Origin: Bordetella parapertussis
GTDB taxonomy: Bacteria > Pseudomonadota > Gammaproteobacteria > Burkholderiales > Burkholderiaceae_D
Length of the DNA stretch: 64,000 nt
Assembly (NCBI GenBank): GCA_945866125.1
Contig: CAMBFZ010000010.1
Span: 62,001 to 126,000, forward strand
Reading direction: 5' to 3'
The position numbers were made by a program, and so were the translations under genes. Shown here one piece after another: positions 7,560 to 15,698 of the stretch (positions are counted from its first letter, which is position 1; every line of letters starts with the position of its first letter). Under the pieces are notes generated by a model. It saw only the letters and a program-made list of their open reading frames with translations, made no database searches and was not told the origin of the DNA.

Positions 7560-8309
7560 TTAAGGGAAAAGCACCTGCACCCGGCGCCCATTCAGCGGCT
7601 GCACCGGACGCGCATTCATCTTGTAGAGCTTTTTAAATGCCGCTAGCTGCGCATAAGAAATCTCAATCTGCTCTTTCATCACATGCCATTTGACATCTTC
7701 GCTGCAAGGCGGCGTGGTCAGTGATCCGGTAAATCCAAAATACGTCGGCGACACCGGCAAAATATCAGCCGGATTAAAAACATTCAAAGGACGGGTCTGA
7801 CCTTCAAGCTGAGGCAGATTATCAAACACCGGCTTTAATGCAGCATTTTCTTTGCCGAGCTTAAACAACACACCCACGACGGCAAGTTTATTGTCCCCAA
7901 CTTTGTGAACCATATGGGCAACCATATGGGATGCCATACTGTCGATTTTTTCTTCGCTGGGGGTATGAAAATGAAACTGCACCAGCTTATATTCCATGCC
8001 ATCAAAACGCGCCGTGCCAGAGGCAGGCAAATTAACCTGAATCGTATGACCATTATTCACAATCTCAGCCGGGCCGGGCAAATACGAAAACAGAATTGGC
8101 TTGATACCCCCTTTTTCTACATCCCGTGTTTCGATATTAATTGGTGACTGACGCTTGCCGATCCCGCAGGCCTTAAACCCCGGATCCATCCCGCCCCAAT
8201 GCGCGGGGCCATGCTCGCCGTCATATTCCCAATGCGGACTAGGGCCGGCCGCCATTGCGGACGAAGCGAAAAGTCCACCGATCAAGATCAAACCTAGCGT
8301 TCGTGTCAT
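7560..8309 (-). CDS. Alpha-class carbonic anhydrase, periplasmic
   Basis: Interconverts CO2 and bicarbonate in the periplasm. Start at 8309 gives 249 residues and leaves GAGG at the right distance; the ATG at 8315 would overlap that site. A signal peptide (residues 1-21, ending AMAA) is followed by family motifs: QSPINIETRDV, the zinc-ligand segment QFHFHTPSEE (His113 and His115) with third ligand His132 in AHMVHK, and the C-terminal TTPPCSEDVKWHVM. Length matches bacterial alpha enzymes. It is downstream of a methyltransferase-like gene on the same strand (91 bp gap). Confidence 0.93.
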   Translation of the reverse strand: MTRTLGLILIGGLFASSAMAAGPSPHWEYDGEHGPAHWGGMDPGFKACGIGKRQSPINIETRDVEKGGIKPILFSYLPGPAEIVNNGHTIQVNLPASGTARFDGMEYKLVQFHFHTPSEEKIDSMASHMVAHMVHKVGDNKLAVVGVLFKLGKENAALKPVFDNLPQLEGQTRPLNVFNPADILPVSPTYFGFTGSLTTPPCSEDVKWHVMKEQIEISYAQLAAFKKLYKMNARPVQPLNGRRVQVLFP

Positions 8310-8400
8310 GTGCATCCTCAAAGAAAAAGGGCGTGGCAAATCAAGTGTTGCCAAGCAGAATTGTATCCGTGATGGAGGATCGTCAGAAGTACCCCCTTCT

Positions 8401-9153
8401 TTAATGCCCCGCGACCCATCCCGCTTGTAACCAATGCCCATAATTTTCAGAAAAAGGCCAATAAATCATGGAATTAGGCGTGTTACTTGGGAAAACACCT
8501 GAACTTAAGTGATCCATCCAGACGGCACTCGCTCCCACCTCAGCGAGCAATTTTCTATGCAAGGCATCGCCCTGCAAGCTGCCGCTGCAAAGACCTTGTG
8601 GATTCGTTACGGCGTGAAATAAACGAGTCGGATGGGCAGGCGCCTTGCTCGCCTCAACGCGCCCGGAAAATAAATCATGGACGCTCCCCCAATCGCGGCC
8701 CCGCAAACGCCCAGCCAACGCATTGAGCTCCGCCTCGGCCTGATCCTGATCTGCGACCCGATATCGATGTTGACCCAAGACGTTGTCAAATAAAATCGAT
8801 GCGCGAGGATAGACAGCCAGCAAGTTGTCGAGGTCGGTCATCGCATCAACCTGATGAAAATGCAACGCCGTTCGTGATGCCTGCAGGGCGCTGCCATGGT
8901 TTAGCCGGAACAGCCAAGGCGACAACGGGTCCAGATCGACTACATCAATGCGCTCGAAACCTTGCAGCCAGGCCGATGACATCATCCAGCCAGCGCTGCC
9001 GCCGATCAGTAAAAGTTGAGGAAAAGCAGGCCGGGTGCTGCTCAGCCAGTCGGCAATCATTTGACTCGCGCCTTGCCACTGCCTGCGCCGGCGAAATGCG
9101 CGCCAGTGCCAGCGCAGCCCGCCGGTTGTGTCAGCGACGGCAAACAAGGTCAA
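8401..9153 (-). CDS. SAM-dependent methyltransferase/spermidine-synthase-like protein
   Basis: 250 residues from a TTG start at 9153 that overlaps the end of the upstream gene by 23 bp. An ATG at 9060 would remove the N-terminal RWHWRAFRRRR-type segment often seen in this family, so I prefer the TTG. A Rossmann-type motif (LLLIGGSAGWMM) is followed by an acidic strand end (IDVVDLDPLS) as in class I SAM-binding proteins. The rest (ILFDNVLGQHRYRV, MIYWPF near the C terminus) is compatible with spermidine-synthase-like enzymes, but the usual catalytic Asp pattern is not obvious. Substrate unknown. Confidence 0.65.
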   Translation of the reverse strand: MTLFAVADTTGGLRWHWRAFRRRRQWQGASQMIADWLSSTRPAFPQLLLIGGSAGWMMSSAWLQGFERIDVVDLDPLSPWLFRLNHGSALQASRTALHFHQVDAMTDLDNLLAVYPRASILFDNVLGQHRYRVADQDQAEAELNALAGRLRGRDWGSVHDLFSGRVEASKAPAHPTRLFHAVTNPQGLCSGSLQGDALHRKLLAEVGASAVWMDHLSSGVFPSNTPNSMIYWPFSENYGHWLQAGWVAGH

Positions 9154-9517
9154 GAATGCCCCGAATCGGCGTATCCGGCGGTACCGGATCCCAGTCTTTC
9201 AACATGCCCATCTTATTAATTTCATCCCCGCGCAGCATCGAACCTGAATGAAAAGACATATGAATAATGCGTGCTTTTTTTTGCGCGCAATTGAGCTGCA
9301 GCATCGAACGCGTGGAGCGATAAATCTGACCGTTGCCATGCTTTTTCGGATAGTGATAATCCATCAAACTCCACACCTCGCGGTGTCCCTCACGGTCCGC
9401 AATGGTGGCGCGATCAATATAAAAATCACCATTATCAAAATTACCGACACGGCTCCATTTGGCAAGGGCGCTGCTACAGGCGAACGCAAGTACGAGCGCC
9501 ATTAATTTGTGCGACAT
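9131..9517 (-). CDS. Small secreted protein, surface-adhesin-E-like
   Basis: 128 residues from ATG 9517; an upstream TTG at 9526 is less likely. A signal peptide is obvious (MSHKLMALVLAFACSSALA|KW). The short mature part carries Trp, paired Cys (NCAQKK and LVCRR) and a pattern (WSLMDYHYPK, YRSTRSMLQLNC) that resembles the SAPE (surface-adhesin protein E) domain common in betaproteobacteria. Family assignment is by eye. It precedes and overlaps the methyltransferase-like gene, so the two may be co-expressed. Confidence 0.6.
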   Translation of the reverse strand: MSHKLMALVLAFACSSALAKWSRVGNFDNGDFYIDRATIADREGHREVWSLMDYHYPKKHGNGQIYRSTRSMLQLNCAQKKARIIHMSFHSGSMLRGDEINKMGMLKDWDPVPPDTPIRGILDLVCRR

Positions 9518-9762
9518 AAATACCAATCACTTTCATTTTCTGAGCGACGGCGTGCCAAAATTTTGCTGGCAGACGGGGATGCGACAAATGCAGAGTCGGC
9601 ATCAAACAATATCGCGCAATCACCCAAGGCCAATCAGGGCAAAAACAGATTTGATCGAACAACAACGACGCCGGATTTCATCGACAGTAAACAGTACACA
9701 ACACACAGCGCACGCTGCAAAACACTCTAACAATTTTTAATTATGTTGTAAACGAGCAAACC

Positions 9763-10680
9763 TCACCAAAAAATCAGCCACAACAAACCCAAAATCATCG
9801 CCCATTTACCCGCGTAATACACCAGTCGGTGGCTGCTCTTGAGCTTCTTGGCCTGTATGCGCAGCTGGTAGCCATAATAGAAAAAAGTATTCAGTCCACC
9901 GATAGCCTCGCCCTCGACATTTTGCGAGGCTGCCGCTGCCATCACATGCTTTGCAAAAAACCGGTTAAACCAACGCATCGGCGCGGTCCAGAGCGGACGC
10001 TCAATGTCACAAAACAGCACGACCCGCTGATGATCGGTGGTGTTGGCAGCATGATGAATAAAGGTCTCATCGAACATCACGGCCTCGCCGTCGCGCCAGT
10101 GGTAGCGTTGACCGTCAACCTCAATAAAGCAAGCCGGATCATTCGGCGTCACCAACCCCAAATGAAAACGCAGCGAACCGGCATACGGATCGCGATGCCG
10201 AACCAGCGTGGCGCCGGGTGGCAAAGACGCAAACATTGCCGCCTTTACAGAGGGAATTTGCCGCAGCAATGCTAGCGTGCGAGGGCATTTTTCGGTGGCC
10301 GACGCCACCTCTTTACCGTACCAGGTCAGATAAAAACGCTTCCAGCCGGTCCGAAAAAACGAGTTAAAACCGATGTCGTTGTAACCAGTCGCGGCAGAAA
10401 TACTCCCTTCATCTGCCAACGCCATGGCTTCTTCGCGTATTATCTGCCAATTATCATGCAGCGGCGCTAATTCAGGAAAGTCAGCAGGATTAATATAGGC
10501 GGACCGGCGCGTGCGGGAAAATAGATACATCAGTGCATTAACTGGCGCCAACAAGACCGTAAAATCCGTCAACGCACGTGTCAGCCCAAAGCGCACCCGG
10601 CCACGCAAATGGGCAAACAGTGCCGATGCAATAAAAATCAACAGCACCCAGTGGCGCACTTCCAGCACCGGCAGATTCAT
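9763..10680 (-). CDS. Aspartyl/asparaginyl beta-hydroxylase family protein, LpxO-like
   Basis: 305 residues, Fe(II)/2-oxoglutarate dioxygenase family. An N-terminal membrane anchor (VLLIFIASALFAHLRG) is followed by the catalytic domain. RHRDPYAGSLRFHLGL supplies the first iron ligands and DETFIHHAANTT the distal His. The C terminus is hydrophobic (MILGLLWLIFW), as in LpxO, which hydroxylates lipid A acyl chains at the inner membrane. GGAG lies 7 nt before the ATG. The specific substrate (lipid A versus another acyl chain) is inferred from topology. The 245 bp downstream, to 9518, contain no recognisable gene. Confidence 0.8.
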   Translation of the reverse strand: MNLPVLEVRHWVLLIFIASALFAHLRGRVRFGLTRALTDFTVLLAPVNALMYLFSRTRRSAYINPADFPELAPLHDNWQIIREEAMALADEGSISAATGYNDIGFNSFFRTGWKRFYLTWYGKEVASATEKCPRTLALLRQIPSVKAAMFASLPPGATLVRHRDPYAGSLRFHLGLVTPNDPACFIEVDGQRYHWRDGEAVMFDETFIHHAANTTDHQRVVLFCDIERPLWTAPMRWFNRFFAKHVMAAAASQNVEGEAIGGLNTFFYYGYQLRIQAKKLKSSHRLVYYAGKWAMILGLLWLIFW

Positions 10681-10737
10681 TCATTACTCCAAATTAAGCA
10701 TTGAGCGTTAGTGTAATCGAGTCGGCCGGTGTGCTTC

Positions 10738-12285
10738 TTATTCGCCTGGTCTGATACTACTTCCGTAATAAACCGATTGCCGCAACGCATTCAGGCGAGA
10801 TTGCGTTTGTTTTCTCGTTTGTTGCACAACGATCGGCTTTTGGTCGATCTCGATTAAGAAATTCTCGATCAAGGGGATCAATTCAGTCGGCAAGTCCTTT
10901 GAGCCTTTAATCGGATTGGCGTGTGCCGCTTTTTTTAGTGCGGCGATATTGCTATTTTTTTTAAGCGAAAGCTTAATGTCGGCTCGGATCGATTGGCCAA
11001 ATCTACCATTTCCAACAACGAGTTTTTTGAGCACCAGATTCGCATGGAGGGCATGCGCGATCGCGTCTAGACCAGTACTGTCGAACCAATTATTTTCGAG
11101 GTCCAAGACTTCTATTACCTGATTTTCTTGAATCAACTGCACGATAGCTAGCACCCCTTCGTTATCGATCTCGTTGAGCGCCAAATTAAGCGTTTTAACC
11201 TGACTAAACGCGTTGCATTCCCTGAATAACGTTGGCACAAATTTTATCAACTTGTCGAATCCCAAGTCACTGGCAGCGATCGTTTGGCCACCCGGTGAAA
11301 GGCAGGACTGCAGCAGTAAGCGCGCAGCTTGTTGGCAATCCCCCCCCCATTTGCCCTGCTCGTACGCTCGTCCTAATCGAAATTGCGCTCTGCTATCACC
11401 TTGATCGGCCGCCTTCTGATACCAACTGTGTGCTGCACTACTATCTTCTTGAACCCCCCATCCAAATTCGTAGCATCCTGCGAGGGCGCTTTGCGCCTCA
11501 CTGAAACCTTGATCGGCTGCTCTCCGATACCATTTGTAGGATTCATCGTGATCCCTGCGGGCAAGACATCCAAAATGCAAAAATCCTAAAATTGTTTGCG
11601 CCTCAACATGTCCTTTTTCTGCTGCCGGATGAAACCAACGAGCCGATTTTTCATAATCTTCTTTCCTAAAGTTCAAAGATCCCAGCGAAAGCTGGGCAGG
11701 CGTAAAGTCTTGCTCTGCTGCCTTTTCAAGCCAGGTCTCCGCTGCTACCACATCGTGCTCCACAACCAGACCGATCAGATGCAGACAGCCTAAAAAGTGC
11801 TGCGCGCAAGCATGGCCTTGTTGCGCGGCTTGCCGCACCCAATTGTCGGCATGCGCCCCGCCTCGCTGAACAGCATTACCTGCTTGGTCGCGACACAAAT
11901 CGACCACGTATTTTTGTGCCGCGACGTCCCCTTTGCGGCCGCGCCTTAAATGGTCGTGAAATACAGCGCTTTCCAACAGCGCGAGCCGACAATCACGTGG
12001 CTCGTTACTACCTGTAGTGCGTGCAACAACAATCGGTACAGTGTGTGCATCGATGGCGCTGGGCAGTACCTCCCGCTCTTGCTCCATTTCGTTGTTGGTC
12101 ACAATACGCGTAGACGTAAATAGCCGGGGTGGTGTTTGACAGTAAGTTGGAAGATGACGATCAGGCGTAAATGCTCGGGGAGGTGTTTGACTATAAATCG
12201 GCAGAGGAATTGGCCGCGTCAACGGGCTGTTTAAATAGCGATAAGCTGATGCCATCTCTGGCGTAGAACTAGGCGTAGTGTTCAT
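10738..12285 (-). CDS. Sel1-repeat plus leucine-rich-repeat protein
   Basis: 515 residues, no signal peptide. The N-terminal about 60 residues are Pro/Thr-rich and contain a duplicated element (YSQTPPRAFTPDRHLP and YCQTPPRLFT). Residues about 125-320 are Sel1-type TPR repeats (WYRRAADQGFSEAQSALAG, GWGVQEDSSAAHSWYQKAA). Residues about 345-420 look like two to three ribonuclease-inhibitor-type LRRs (VKTLNLALNEIDNEGVLAI, IEVLDLENNWFDSTGLDAI). A basic C-terminal tail closes it. It overlaps the upstream small membrane protein by 4 bp. Sel1 and LRR domains both bind proteins, and their combination with a disordered N terminus resembles secreted effectors, but secretion is not shown. Confidence 0.75.
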   Translation of the reverse strand: MNTTPSSTPEMASAYRYLNSPLTRPIPLPIYSQTPPRAFTPDRHLPTYCQTPPRLFTSTRIVTNNEMEQEREVLPSAIDAHTVPIVVARTTGSNEPRDCRLALLESAVFHDHLRRGRKGDVAAQKYVVDLCRDQAGNAVQRGGAHADNWVRQAAQQGHACAQHFLGCLHLIGLVVEHDVVAAETWLEKAAEQDFTPAQLSLGSLNFRKEDYEKSARWFHPAAEKGHVEAQTILGFLHFGCLARRDHDESYKWYRRAADQGFSEAQSALAGCYEFGWGVQEDSSAAHSWYQKAADQGDSRAQFRLGRAYEQGKWGGDCQQAARLLLQSCLSPGGQTIAASDLGFDKLIKFVPTLFRECNAFSQVKTLNLALNEIDNEGVLAIVQLIQENQVIEVLDLENNWFDSTGLDAIAHALHANLVLKKLVVGNGRFGQSIRADIKLSLKKNSNIAALKKAAHANPIKGSKDLPTELIPLIENFLIEIDQKPIVVQQTRKQTQSRLNALRQSVYYGSSIRPGE

Positions 12286-12617
12286 TGTTTTTTATCTATG
12301 TAGCTTGCTGTGTCTGGATTGCGTTTCACAACGCGTTGATTTGGGCATTTGCCGGCGTATTCGTCAGCGCGCGTATTTTTAAACAGGCTTGTTGATAAGG
12401 CGTCGCGCTTGCCTGCTTCCTTGATCATTCCTAGATCAAAGAGAGTCAGTCCCACGCTTCCAAAAAAGTTCAAGTAGCTGAGCAATAAAATTGCACTCAC
12501 TGCCACGATACCAAGACGGATCGGTGCGCTAATAATGATCAAAAAAATAGACTGCGCCAATGCACCGAACACTGAACAAACTTTGTTGAAACGCCGTTGA
12601 GGTATCCTTTCACCCAT
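12282..12617 (-). CDS. Hypothetical small membrane protein
   Basis: 111 residues with one or two membrane helices around residues 15-58 (ALAQSIFLIIISAPI and GIVAVSAILLLSYLNFFG) and a polar Lys/Asp-rich C-terminal third. It is upstream of and overlaps the Sel1/LRR gene by 4 bp, so the two should be translationally coupled. Its start is 47 bp from the divergent gene at 12665. No family recognised. Ribosome-binding site weak. Confidence 0.6.
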   Translation of the reverse strand: MGERIPQRRFNKVCSVFGALAQSIFLIIISAPIRLGIVAVSAILLLSYLNFFGSVGLTLFDLGMIKEAGKRDALSTSLFKNTRADEYAGKCPNQRVVKRNPDTASYIDKKQ

Positions 12618-12664
12618 CCATTACTTGCCACCCTTCTGCCCTTACACAATACGTTCAGCGCACC

Positions 12665-13201
12665 ATGTCCCTGCCCAGCACGCCTTCCATCACAAGCCTG
12701 CTCTTCAGCGTTTATTTTTGCTTGCTGATTGCGGCGCTGGTGTACCGCAGCCGTATCGTCTCCGGTCCCTGGTTTTTTTTATTGCGCAGTTTTTTCCCCA
12801 ATTGGCGATTTTTTCATCGGGTGGGTGCCGTCCCGGTGCTCTTCGTACGCACCAGCACTGCAGAGGGCGCGTGGCAAGGGTGGCAGCCCATGACGCCGCG
12901 GGCACAGCGGCGTCTGTCGCAGTGTTGGCATAATCCGGCTATCAATCTCGCCCTGGCAAACCAAAATCTTGTGGAGCATCTCAGCACCGATATACAAGCG
13001 CTGCCTGACGGTGCAAATGGTGCAGACGCACGCACGCTCATCACCTACCAATGCGTGCAACGACTGGCGCGTCAACTGTTGCAGTCCAGCCAAGATACCC
13101 ATGCCATCCGGCAGTATCAGTTTCAAATACGTGTCGTGCCGGCCTTTGCCGATGCCGATGAAAGCACGGCCATCCTCACTTCACCGGCACTGACGTGGTA
13201 A
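12665..13201 (+). CDS. Hypothetical membrane-anchored protein upstream of HTTM gene
   Basis: 178 residues. An N-terminal hydrophobic segment (LLFSVYFCLLIAALVY) is followed by a soluble domain with RSFFPNWRFF and FQIRVVP segments. Its TAA overlaps the ATG of the HTTM-like gene as TAATG, so the genes are coupled. The pairing suggests it is an accessory of the HTTM membrane protein. No clear ribosome-binding site before the ATG; family not recognised. Confidence 0.65.
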   Translation: MSLPSTPSITSLLFSVYFCLLIAALVYRSRIVSGPWFFLLRSFFPNWRFFHRVGAVPVLFVRTSTAEGAWQGWQPMTPRAQRRLSQCWHNPAINLALANQNLVEHLSTDIQALPDGANGADARTLITYQCVQRLARQLLQSSQDTHAIRQYQFQIRVVPAFADADESTAILTSPALTW

Positions 13202-13992
13202 TGACTACGCTTAGTTTGTCCGTGCGGGCACTCGAATGCCTGTGCGCGGTCAGCTTAATCATTCAAACGTTAGAATTTTTACGCCTGCGTACAGTCACGC
13301 AAAATGAGCAAGTCTGGTCTTGGCAGATACAACGGCAACAGCTTCACGATAGCCCTCGCTGGCTACAAAAAAGTGTTGACTGGCTCTATCGCGACCGCGT
13401 CCATCATGTGCATTTACTGATCCGGCTTGCCGCTGCGGCGACCTTGTTTTTTGGGTCAAATCTTGCGATCAGTGTGGCGTTATTTTTAAGCACGCTCCTC
13501 ATCCTGATTCGCTGGCGCGGCGCATTTAATGGTGGCAGCGATTTCATGACCGTGGTGGTCCAGACCGGCATGGTGATAGCGCATGGTGCGGCACTCGTGG
13601 TGGGACCCGTCATGGGCTGGCGAGCCGGGCTCTGGTACATCACCATCCATGCGATCTCGTCTTATTTTATTTCCGGCTCGGTCAAATTATTTGACGTTCA
13701 CTGGCGCGATGGACGCGCCCTACCCTTTTTTATCGATGGTGCCATTTTTGGCCCGCTCAAACCGGATAGCTTATTTTACAAACGATGGTTTGCGATCCTG
13801 AGCTCGTGGTCGTTTATTTTGTGGGAATGCAGTTTCCCGCTGGCGCTAGCGGGGCCGACATGGGCCGCGCTGTGGTGCCTGATTGCCGCCGTGTTTCATT
13901 TTTTGGTGTTCTGGCACTTTGGGCTAAACCGATTTTTCTGGGCCTGGTGCGCCAGCTTTCCGGCAATTATTTATTGTTCAGCGCAATGGTGA
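13201..13992 (+). CDS. HTTM-like multi-helix membrane protein
   Basis: 263 residues from ATG 13201 (an upstream GTG at 13195 is less likely). At least five hydrophobic helices, with RLAAAATLFFGSNLAISVALFL and the conserved-looking NGGSDFM and SSYFISGSVKLFD-W segments typical of HTTM-domain proteins, relatives of vitamin-K-dependent gamma-carboxylase. It overlaps the end of a convergent DCC thioredoxin-fold gene by 15 bp. HTTM and DCC proteins are frequently neighbours in bacteria, which supports the assignment. Chemical activity unknown. Confidence 0.7.
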   Translation: MTTLSLSVRALECLCAVSLIIQTLEFLRLRTVTQNEQVWSWQIQRQQLHDSPRWLQKSVDWLYRDRVHHVHLLIRLAAAATLFFGSNLAISVALFLSTLLILIRWRGAFNGGSDFMTVVVQTGMVIAHGAALVVGPVMGWRAGLWYITIHAISSYFISGSVKLFDVHWRDGRALPFFIDGAIFGPLKPDSLFYKRWFAILSSWSFILWECSFPLALAGPTWAALWCLIAAVFHFLVFWHFGLNRFFWAWCASFPAIIYCSAQW

Positions 13993-14355
13993 GGGTGGAA
14001 TAGGCGACCTGCCCAGCAAGTACAAAACCAGACGCCGGCCCAATCTCAGCGCAGGATACAGGCGGGTAGCCAAGGCAGCGCGCGAAAAAATCGCATAATG
14101 CAGGCGGTTAAACAGATCGCTGCGTGAGGAGCAGGCCGCCAATACCTGCATCGCCTCGGCACCCGCATAGATCCGATCCTCGATCACCACCAGCATCCCC
14201 TCATTGAGGTCATAGCCAAGGGTAACGTAGTGATGAATGCGCGGATCAGGCTCGCGGGCATTGAGCAAGCAGATGACGCCGGCCGCTTGCTGCAGCCTGA
14301 GCAGGCGCGTATAGGCCCGACAAAATGGGCAATCGCCGTCGTAAATAATCAGCAT
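13978..14355 (-). CDS. DCC-family thiol-disulfide oxidoreductase
   Basis: 125 residues, beginning MLIIYDGDCPFC. The DGDCPFC motif gives the DUF393/DCC family its name and contains the CxxC active site. The rest (AREPDPRIHHYVTLGYDLNEGMLVV, IYAGAEAMQVLA) matches family spacing. A thioredoxin-like fold is predicted. It is convergent with and slightly overlaps the HTTM gene. Probably acts on membrane or periplasmic thiols together with the HTTM pair (inference). Confidence 0.85.
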   Translation of the reverse strand: MLIIYDGDCPFCRAYTRLLRLQQAAGVICLLNAREPDPRIHHYVTLGYDLNEGMLVVIEDRIYAGAEAMQVLAACSSRSDLFNRLHYAIFSRAALATRLYPALRLGRRLVLYLLGRSPIPPSPLR

Positions 14356-14370
14356 AAAATCAGCACAGAT

Positions 14371-14416
14371 AAAAAAAAACCGGGCCTGAAATTTCAGGCC
14401 CGGCGTTTTTTATTTT
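14371..14416. terminator. Bidirectional terminator downstream of motA
   Basis: Perfect 24-bp palindrome at 14380-14403 (arms ccgggcctgaaa and tttcaggcccgg) flanked by A9 on the left and GTTTTTTATTTT on the right. It can end motA transcription (minus strand) and any plus-strand transcript. It lies exactly where motB would be expected in a normal motAB operon. Confidence 0.9.
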
Positions 14417-15273
14417 CCTCGTAAGCCGTCAAAGACTTCGGCAAAACTAGGTTGATTGTGATGACTAATCACCGCTCGCGCGGCCTCAATCACCAGCGGG
14501 ATAGGATGCCCTTGCAGGGTGCCGACGATCATATGCATAATCACCTTATAGACCTGACCTTCTTCGTCAATGATCTGTCCCAAACGATTGGCCATGGGAT
14601 CGAACACCCCGTAAGCAACAAACACCCCAAGGAAGGTGCCGACCAAGGCACTACCAATCAGGGCGCCCAGTACCGGCGGTGGCTGGTCAATTGCGCCCAT
14701 GGTTTTCACCACACCCAACACGCAGGCAACAATGCCGAGCGCGGGCAGTGCGCCAGCAATGGATGACAGCGTACCTTGCGTTTTCAATTCATCGTGGTGG
14801 TGGGTCTTAATTGCATTGTTGAGCACATCCTCGACAGCATTGGCATCGAGATTTCCCTGCGCAATCACCACCAGCCGCAATGTGTCGCAGATCATGTGCA
14901 CGATCGAATGATCATGTGCCAACTTGGGATATTCGCCAAAAATAGCGCTCGAATCCGGATTTTCCACGTGCGCCTCAAGCGCGACTGCCCCCTCTTTTTT
15001 CATGACTGCGAGCAGTTTGCCCACCAGCAGAATCAGATCCAGATAATCTTGTTTAACCCATTTCGGGCCTTTAATGCATTTTCCCATTCCGCCCAATGCA
15101 CCTTTAAAAATACCAATGCTATTACCAATGAGCTGCGCGCCAATAGCTGACCCCACGATAATAAAGCCCTCAATCGGCGCAGCCTTGATAATAGGTGCCA
15201 TCTTACCGCCGGCCATAATATAGCCGCCAAAAACGCATCCAAAAACGACGCCTAATCCAACGAAAAAAAACAT
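14410..15273 (-). CDS. motA: Flagellar motor stator protein MotA
   Basis: 287-residue stator subunit with four membrane helices: residues about 1-25, 30-50, 165-190 and 200-225. LSSIAGALPALGIVACVLGVVKTMG contains the conserved Pro of helix 3, and the large cytoplasmic loop between helices 2 and 3 is present. AAGGAG precedes the ATG. A weak FliA-like -10 (GCCGATCT, minus strand, at 15337-15344) lies upstream without a good -35. It is monocistronic, ending at a strong hairpin, whereas motB sits at 3754 on the plus strand. Confidence 0.95.
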   Translation of the reverse strand: MFFFVGLGVVFGCVFGGYIMAGGKMAPIIKAAPIEGFIIVGSAIGAQLIGNSIGIFKGALGGMGKCIKGPKWVKQDYLDLILLVGKLLAVMKKEGAVALEAHVENPDSSAIFGEYPKLAHDHSIVHMICDTLRLVVIAQGNLDANAVEDVLNNAIKTHHHDELKTQGTLSSIAGALPALGIVACVLGVVKTMGAIDQPPPVLGALIGSALVGTFLGVFVAYGVFDPMANRLGQIIDEEGQVYKVIMHMIVGTLQGHPIPLVIEAARAVISHHNQPSFAEVFDGLRGK

Positions 15274-15460
15274 GTGCTTCTCCTTGAGCAGACCCGGACG
15301 GCAAAGCCAGGCAAAACAGCCACCGCGTCCCTACCTAGATCGGCAGGAGTTAAGATAATTCAAGTGCCGGATTACATTTATTGCCATTATGAAACAAACT
15401 CAGAGTTTACGCTATCTTTACACACGGGCCTCACAGCCTTTACTGCAAATAAGTTCGCGC

Positions 15461-15661
15461 CTACAGCAACCAGCACCACAAACCCACGCAGCGCCCTGTG
15501 ACCCATTGGATAAAACCGTCAATAGCGCCGCCGATAATCATCGCAGGCAAACCCAAATACAAGAGCAACAGGGCATAACCAAGCAGCGTGATGCGCGGCT
15601 TGTCGATGTCATAACCGAGCACTGAGGGATATTTTTTCTTCCCAAAAAAACGATCTATCAT
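15461..15661 (-). CDS. Hypothetical small membrane protein
   Basis: 66 residues from ATG 15661, which is 9 nt after a TGAGG; ATGs at 15667 and 15670 are also possible. It starts MIDRFFGKKKYPSVLGYDID and has one hydrophobic helix (ITLLGYALLLLYLGLPAMII), with a Cys/Trp-rich C terminus. It is divergent from the FemAB-like gene; the starts are almost back to back. The 187 bp between it and motA hold no gene. No family known to me. Confidence 0.55.
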   Translation of the reverse strand: MIDRFFGKKKYPSVLGYDIDKPRITLLGYALLLLYLGLPAMIIGGAIDGFIQWVTGRCVGLWCWLL

Positions 15662-15698
15662 GCGCATCATCCTCAACTTGATGATCGATTATAGCTTT

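Noticed and set aside
15337..15344. FliA (sigma-28) promoter for motA
   Set aside because: A GCCGATCT -10-like box exists, but there is no matching TAAAGTTT-like -35 at the right spacing.
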